Assembly (NCBI GenBank): GCA_004352715.1
Contig: SCFE01000045.1
Coordinates: 342,549 to 406,548, forward strand
Source: Hofstenia miamia
Taxonomy: Eukaryota; Xenacoelomorpha; Acoela
Direction of reading: 5' to 3'
Length of the DNA stretch: 64,000 nt
Part shown: positions 59,352-64,000 of the stretch, piece after piece
How positions within the stretch are numbered: position 1 is the first letter of the stretch
Layout: the number at the start of each line of letters is the position of its first letter
Made by a program: the position numbers and the translations under genes
The notes under the pieces: model-generated
Database searches by the model: none
What the model was told of the DNA's origin: nothing
Seen by the model: the letters and a program-made list of their open reading frames with translations, nothing else

Positions 59352-59554
59352 CTTTTCATTTTGTAGTTGTAAATTTTCATCATCTAGCTGCTGCAACAAT
59401 TGAACATTAAAAGGTAGCAATTTCTTATTTGCCTGCAATTCAACATCCTCCATCTTCAATTGCTTGCAACTTTGTTTAATAACATATTGAAGATCTTTAA
59501 TTTGTTTATTTGATTCAACAACTTTCGACTGGTAGTTAGAAACCTCCGCATTTG
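59352..59554 (-). CDS. Coiled-coil gene, exon A
   Basis: 203 bases between an acceptor (cttatatcttttag) and a donor (gaaaag|gtttta). Two leading bases are followed by 67 uninterrupted codons: NAEVSNYQSKVVESNKQIKD, LQYVIKQSCKQLKMEDVELQ, ANKKLLPFNVQLL and QQLDDENLQLQNEK. Leucine/valine spacing and abundant Gln/Glu/Lys are typical of a coiled coil. It ends in phase 0, as exon B requires. The preceding exon must end with one extra base; it was not found in the window. No gene name can be given: coiled coils resemble each other too much for naming by eye. Confidence 0.74.
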
Positions 59555-60129
59555 CTAAAAGATATAAGTTTCAAAAAAATTAAAAAATCGCTCAAAGTTA
59601 AAATTTGAGTAAAACGAGGATTACAAATCATTATATAAATATCTTGTTCCGAAGGAACGGGTACATTTAAAAAAAATTTTATATATTGAAATGTTTTCTA
59701 TGCTGTACAATTGCTTCTGCATCAAAATATACTATGATTTACCATTTTCACAATGCATAAATATTAGAGTGCATCAATCAATCAATAATTTAGCGATTTT
59801 GATTTTCTGTTTATACATAGATGGTAATCTTGGTACAAAGATGATAATAAATGAAATGGACGCAAACTTGAATTTCAGTAAGATAATTAGTTGGGGTGAG
59901 GTTTTCCTTCTTTATGATTACGACGGGCTTTAAGAACATGTCAATTCTACTTTTAACCATTTCTTTTCATTATTATATTCTCGCTATATGATGTTTGAAC
60001 AATAAAAATGATACAAAACGCTAACATCTGACAATGGCTGCATTAGGTGGAATTTAAGGAATCTACCCCAGCATCCTATTTAGTGTCCACAACATAAAAT
60101 TTGTGGAAATTATAATTTTACTATCGATA
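59555..60129. other. Probable intron or spacer, nothing recognised
   Basis: A plus-strand frame at 59818-59933 (DGNLGTKMIINEMDANLNFS) follows an acceptor-like tatacatag but could not be joined to anything. Confidence 0.4.
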
Positions 60130-61650
60130 AAAAACTTTTTTGTTACTTAATTGTCACCTCAAACTCAAAACAAATTTATAAATTTAATAGATGATAGTAT
60201 ACGAAACGAAATTATCAACAGAATCAAAAGTGCAAAGTAGTATGCTATTATTTTTGATAGCACTCCAAATCAGTCACACCGTGATCAAAAGTCTCAAATT
60301 ATTCGTTATGTCCACATTGAAAGAAACAAAGTATCTGTTGAGGAGTCTTTATGGACTTTATAGAGCTGCATGGAAAGACTACAAGTGAAATAACAGATAT
60401 AATAATAGACAAATTGAATAAGGATATGAACGAAAATGTACCATTTGTTCCCTGCACAAATCATTCACTTAATTTAGCAAGTGCTCACTCAACAAGTGTC
60501 GGTTGCAATTGTATAACATTCTTTGGTACCATCCAGGCTGTTTTTTGTTTCTTTTCCGTGTCAACTCACCAATTAAATTAAAACGCAGTGTAGAAACTAG
60601 GTGGAATGCAAGACATGAGGCCGTTAAAGTTTTTACTTCATTCTCCACTGAAATTTTAGATGCATTGGATACTTTACGTGATTCAAATAATGAAACTCTT
60701 GAAGCAAAAGAAGAAGCAGGTTCCTTGATCAATTCCATCATGAGCGTTACTTTTTTCTCATTTTTATTCTTCTGGCAACCCATTCCAAGTGAGATCAATG
60801 ATACCCAACTCTACATGCAACAGAAAGAACTCTCTTTATACCAGTGTGTTATGAAATTGAAAAATCTTATTTAATACCTCAGCACAAACCGTGACCATTT
60901 AGTCAATGATGCTAAAGAAATGACTCGAGAAAAATTTTTAAGTTATGGGATCTCAATTGAGAAGTGAGTAAGACGAAAGAAAAAACTTCACGATGAAATA
61001 AATGATGCTACAATGAGTTTTGCTGATGAATTACGAGTGGAGCATTTAGAAGCAATTGTTCGACTTCACAGCGAGATAACAAAACGGTATAATCAACTCG
61101 AGAATATAAATGACACTTTCTCCTTTTAAAATATATCAAAAAGAATATGTGCAATCTCAGCTTGAACGTATATGCGTGAAGTATAATGAGCTGAACTTTG
61201 AGGAAATCAAAGTTGAATATGAACGCATTAGACGTCACATTCTACTTTACAAAAAAATAGTGTAAACGAAAACGATAACGCTTTAAAGTGGGATGTATAT
61301 GGCATACTTCAATGTATTATAAAATGGCGGCTTCAAGAAAGCTTTCCTAACATCGTTGTAATTATGCATATTTTTTAAACAATTGCGATTTCAAATGCCT
61401 CTTTTGAAAGGATTTTTCAAAATTAAAAGTGGTAAAAACTTTCCAACGCTCAACAATGGGGCAGGATCGCCTGAGAAATTTGGCCATTATTTCAATTGAA
61501 AAGCATATTGAAATTGATTTTGATTAACAAATTGATTCTTTATAAATCAAGAAGATTTTAATTTATTAAATAAATTTTAGTTGTTACGTTTTTTATTGTC
61601 AAATTATTGAGAAGATTTAAAATGAACTAAATATGCACGCTACGCCACTG
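60130..61650 (+). pseudogene. hAT transposase (DUF4371/ZMYM type), broken, with 3' terminus
   Basis: Plus strand, in shifting frames: SPQTQNKFINLIDDSIRNEI, then a stop, then YAIIFDSTPNQSHRDQ and SQIIRYVHIERNKVSVEES with the catalytic Asp in FDST; ELHGKTTSEITDIIIDKLNK; VPCTNHSLNLASAHS; VETRWNARHEAVKVF; and near the end AISNASFERI and KTFQRSTMGQDRLRNLAIIS, the hAT C-terminal dimerisation block, with a stop near 61527. This order is that of the hAT transposases related to ZMYM-type proteins. At least four frameshifts or stops make it dead. At 61635-61650 the word gcacgctacgccactg, inverse cagtggcgtagcgtgc, fits a hAT terminus. The 5' terminus was not found. Confidence 0.85.
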
Positions 61651-62207
61651 GGGCGACCGGTTTCTACGAAATTGGCTAAACATTAAAATCAGAATTGAGT
61701 CACATTTCTTAGAATTACCGTTAGTTATTTCTGAGAATTACGTAAAAATTCATTTATATTGTTATTATTATATATTGTATGTGTAATCGGAGTAAATTTT
61801 ATTATTTTGTTAATGACACGATCGATATTAAAAATTAATACTTGAACTCGAATGAAAATGCCCTTGAAAATATAAAAAAAATCAATTATTTTAAATTTCA
61901 ATATCTATATCACTTCCAGTTAAATATTTTTAATTAAAGAACTCATAATTAATGTAAAAGAAGAAAATATTGTAAAATGTGAAAAAGACAATCGATCTAG
62001 AAATACTCGTAATCGGGTAGAGCAAACCGAACTCGACGCGAACAGCAGTTGTGTATAAGGGCAACAATCTCCCCTCCAGCTTCATTGCCCTGGGCAGAGG
62101 GAGCAGACTTTTGCCCTTTACTATTAATACGTATTACAGAATAAAACAGAAAAAAATATTATTATTACTATAATTTTGCTGAATAGCTGACTTTTGGGGA
62201 TTTTCTT
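61651..62207. other. AT-rich non-coding DNA
   Basis: Nothing recognised. Confidence 0.5.
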
Positions 62208-63196
62208 GTATTCAGCGCTCGCTCCATAGTATTCAGCGCCCTTTGCATTATTGGCCTTTAGTTTTTATTGGATTTCAATGAAACTCGGTGTATAGCTTCG
62301 CTATGCAATGCTTCAATTGTGCCTTAAGTTTTAGAAAGATAGGGGCACTCGTTTAGGAGAAATGGGCCTCCGAATTTTAGCAAAATAAACTATTATAAAG
62401 GCGCTGAATACAGACTAAATTGAACTATTATAATGGCGCTAAATATAACTAACGGTATATTATAAGGGCGCTTAATATTTTATTGTAATTTCTTATTTAA
62501 TATTAGTACATCTTCCTGATAAACTAGATGATGACATACAACAATCTACACATTTGAACAATTTTCCCATACTTAGGTTGGTTCTTGAAGTAATAATTAT
62601 TCAAAGCCGGTGTTAACAAAATCAGTTCTTGGGGTCACTTGAAGTAACTTGAAAGGACTTTCTAAAATAAAGTTTAGAAGAGAATAAAAGTAGCCCGAAG
62701 TCGATCTGGGCATTATTCACAGTACAATCAGCAATTTTCCAATGTCATAGCGATAATGAAAACTTTTTAAATGATCTTAATAAAACATTGATTGTGCAGT
62801 TAATAATGCTCGGAACGACTTCGGACCACTTTTATTACATTTTACATAAAGAACAAACTTTTGAACTTATTTAACGCAAAGACTATTTCAAAATTCTTTG
62901 ATTCAGTAACAGCCTACATTATTCTGCCTCTACAATGGTTCATGTTAAGATTTCTTAAAAATATCGGACTGAATCTCTTCTAGATGTAAAATTTAATGTA
63001 GAAGCGAATAAAACTAGTTTGAAGCCAATCCGAACATTATTCGCTAAGCAATATATGTTTTCGCAAGGTGTTTCCCCTAAAAAGTTCTTTTATTAAAAAA
63101 TACCCACGATATGATTGTGTTCAGAAAATTCAAATGGATGCAACTTATTGCTTAATCTATTTAGTTCACCAAACTGTATTCAGCGCATTCAGCGCC
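62208..63196. mobile_element. Inverted-repeat element with GGCGCTGAATA clusters
   Basis: The word gtattcagcgc occurs at 62208 and 62229 and again in the pair at 63174-63196 (ctgtattcagcgcattcagc). Its inverse, ggcgctgaatac and variants, occurs at about 62400, 62434 and 62466. Between them, 62687-62731 and the inverse of 62788-62833 agree over about 45 bases (gcccgaagtcgatctgggca versus gtccgaagtcgttccgagca), and a related stretch is at 63008-63045. No coding capacity. The symmetry points to a non-autonomous DNA transposon, superfamily unknown. Confidence 0.5.
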
Positions 63197-63209
63197 ATTA
63201 GAACAATAA

Positions 63210-64000
63210 TAATCATAATAATAATTATTATTGTCATTATTATTATGTCAGCTCTTGCGGAGAACGGTCGGGTTTCCCCGCTCTCGCAGAAGCGATTCAC
63301 AGTTCGCTGTTTGGTGGCGTTGCTATCCTCGATGCGGCCAGCGCTTTGATAAACAACAAAAAGAAAACACCTCTACATCAAATGTTCACCCGCTTAAATC
63401 AAGAAAAGGCAGCTCTTCTCTTTCTTTTCAAATCTTCATTATCCGCACTCACAATCGTCAAAAAAAAACTCTGCAAATTCACTCTATCAACCCACAACGC
63501 CTTAAAAAGAAGTCACCGTCACTCCAACAAGTGTGCTTTCAACGCTCAAACTCTTCTCTTTTCTCAGAATATCGCCTGTACCGCAAAAGCAAACAAAATC
63601 AAACGTCAAACAACCCGTAAAAATGATGAAAAGAGAAACAGCCACACTCATAATAGGAAGCAGCATCCTAAAAAACTTCGTACACGTTGTCAAAATCAAA
63701 TCACAATGATTCATTCGTACCCAGAAAGTACAGACGTTGACACTGTGATGCTCAACACCGGTCTTATCGATGGGCTCTAGTCCCTACACCCTACACGTTC
63801 CGCACAAAGTTACACATCATGAAGTTAGGAAGAAATTCACAAGTCACCACATCTACCTCTTCGTAATCAACCCTGTCTGTGCTGATCATAATCTCTCAAA
63901 GAACTTCGCAACTAAGCACTGCAATCAAATAATAAGAAGCTTCTTTCAATGTCGCCTTAGTGTCATTCCAGCCTTTGATCATTTACTTCTTTCGCGACGC
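63210..64000 (+). pseudogene. LINE ORF1 with remains of an SGNH-esterase-like domain (copy 2)
   Basis: Preceded by (ATT)n-type repeats (63210-63245). The first 130 bases encode a frameshifted version of the MSALA start seen at 12232. From about 63375 the sequence appears identical to the inverse of 12115-11555, including the same frameshifts; the frame 63346-63780 ends PESTDVDTVMLNTGLIDGL. In another frame IIGSSIL and HHIYLFVINPVCADHNL mark the esterase domain. It runs off the window, where the D-x-x-H block would follow. Confidence 0.78.

Noticed and set aside
59818-59933. Plus-strand exon after tatacatag
   Set aside because: No donor or neighbouring exon in a compatible phase; composition not distinctive.
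63502-63714. Minus-strand 70-codon frame repeated at 11762-11974
   Set aside because: Antisense shadow of the esterase-type LINE ORF1 in both copies.
1-64000. CRISPR arrays, bacterial operons, prophage
   Set aside because: No regular spaced repeats or prokaryotic gene structure; the window is animal DNA with spliced exons and LINEs.

Overview
This is eukaryotic, almost certainly animal, DNA. It is AT-rich, carries many (TA)n microsatellites, and consists mostly of transposable-element debris around a few short spliced exons. Mobile families recognised from protein motifs or termini are several CR1/Jockey-type non-LTR retrotransposons (LINEs), Tc1/mariner, hAT (one transposase pseudogene and several short non-autonomous copies) and piggyBac. 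That mix, plus a 44-base intron, fits an AT-rich invertebrate such as a tunicate or cnidarian, but the sequence alone does not settle the species. There is no prokaryotic-style operon, CRISPR array, rRNA or convincing tRNA. The assembly has many runs of N. Several gaps end in (TA)n, and several are flanked by the same sequence on both sides, so parts of the layout are assembly artefacts.

Layout. 1-3.3 kb: a decayed minus-strand LINE, broken by a Tc1-like element and an unidentified insert. 4.5-8.9 kb: small inverted-repeat elements, including a hAT-type MITE with a perfect 8-bp target duplication (7762-8286). 11.5-17.5 kb: a LINE graveyard, with two copies of an ORF1 carrying an SGNH-esterase-like domain, a long endonuclease-RT pseudogene (12424-15640) and a LINE 3' end with an (ATT)n tail. 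18.5-36 kb: mostly featureless AT-rich DNA with two unidentified coding remnants, one possible host exon (27221-27326) and a second copy of the hAT MITE. 36-46 kb: piggyBac-type ends and LINE 3' fragments. 46.3-48.1 kb: an apparently perfect 716-bp tandem duplication cutting into a MITE full of GATTAATC motifs. 50.6-55 kb: a piggyBac relic, then the best-preserved element of the window, a LINE with PHD-finger ORF1 and endonuclease-RT ORF2. 56.7-59.6 kb: the 3' end of a host gene, four minus-strand exons with matching phases encoding a coiled-coil protein. 60.1-61.65 kb: a hAT transposase pseudogene. 62.2-63.2 kb: a dense inverted-repeat region. 63.2-64 kb: a plus-strand copy of the esterase-ORF1 LINE, largely identical to the one at 11.5-12.2 kb.

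The most interesting point is the LINE at 51163-55050. ORF1 and ORF2 share one reading frame and are separated by a single TGA followed by CTA, the context of known leaky stop codons. ORF2 has no in-frame ATG before its endonuclease motifs. ORF2 is otherwise broken only by one extra T in a T-run, so this copy is young. The only cellular gene clearly visible is the coiled-coil gene; the rest is mobile DNA and its remnants.
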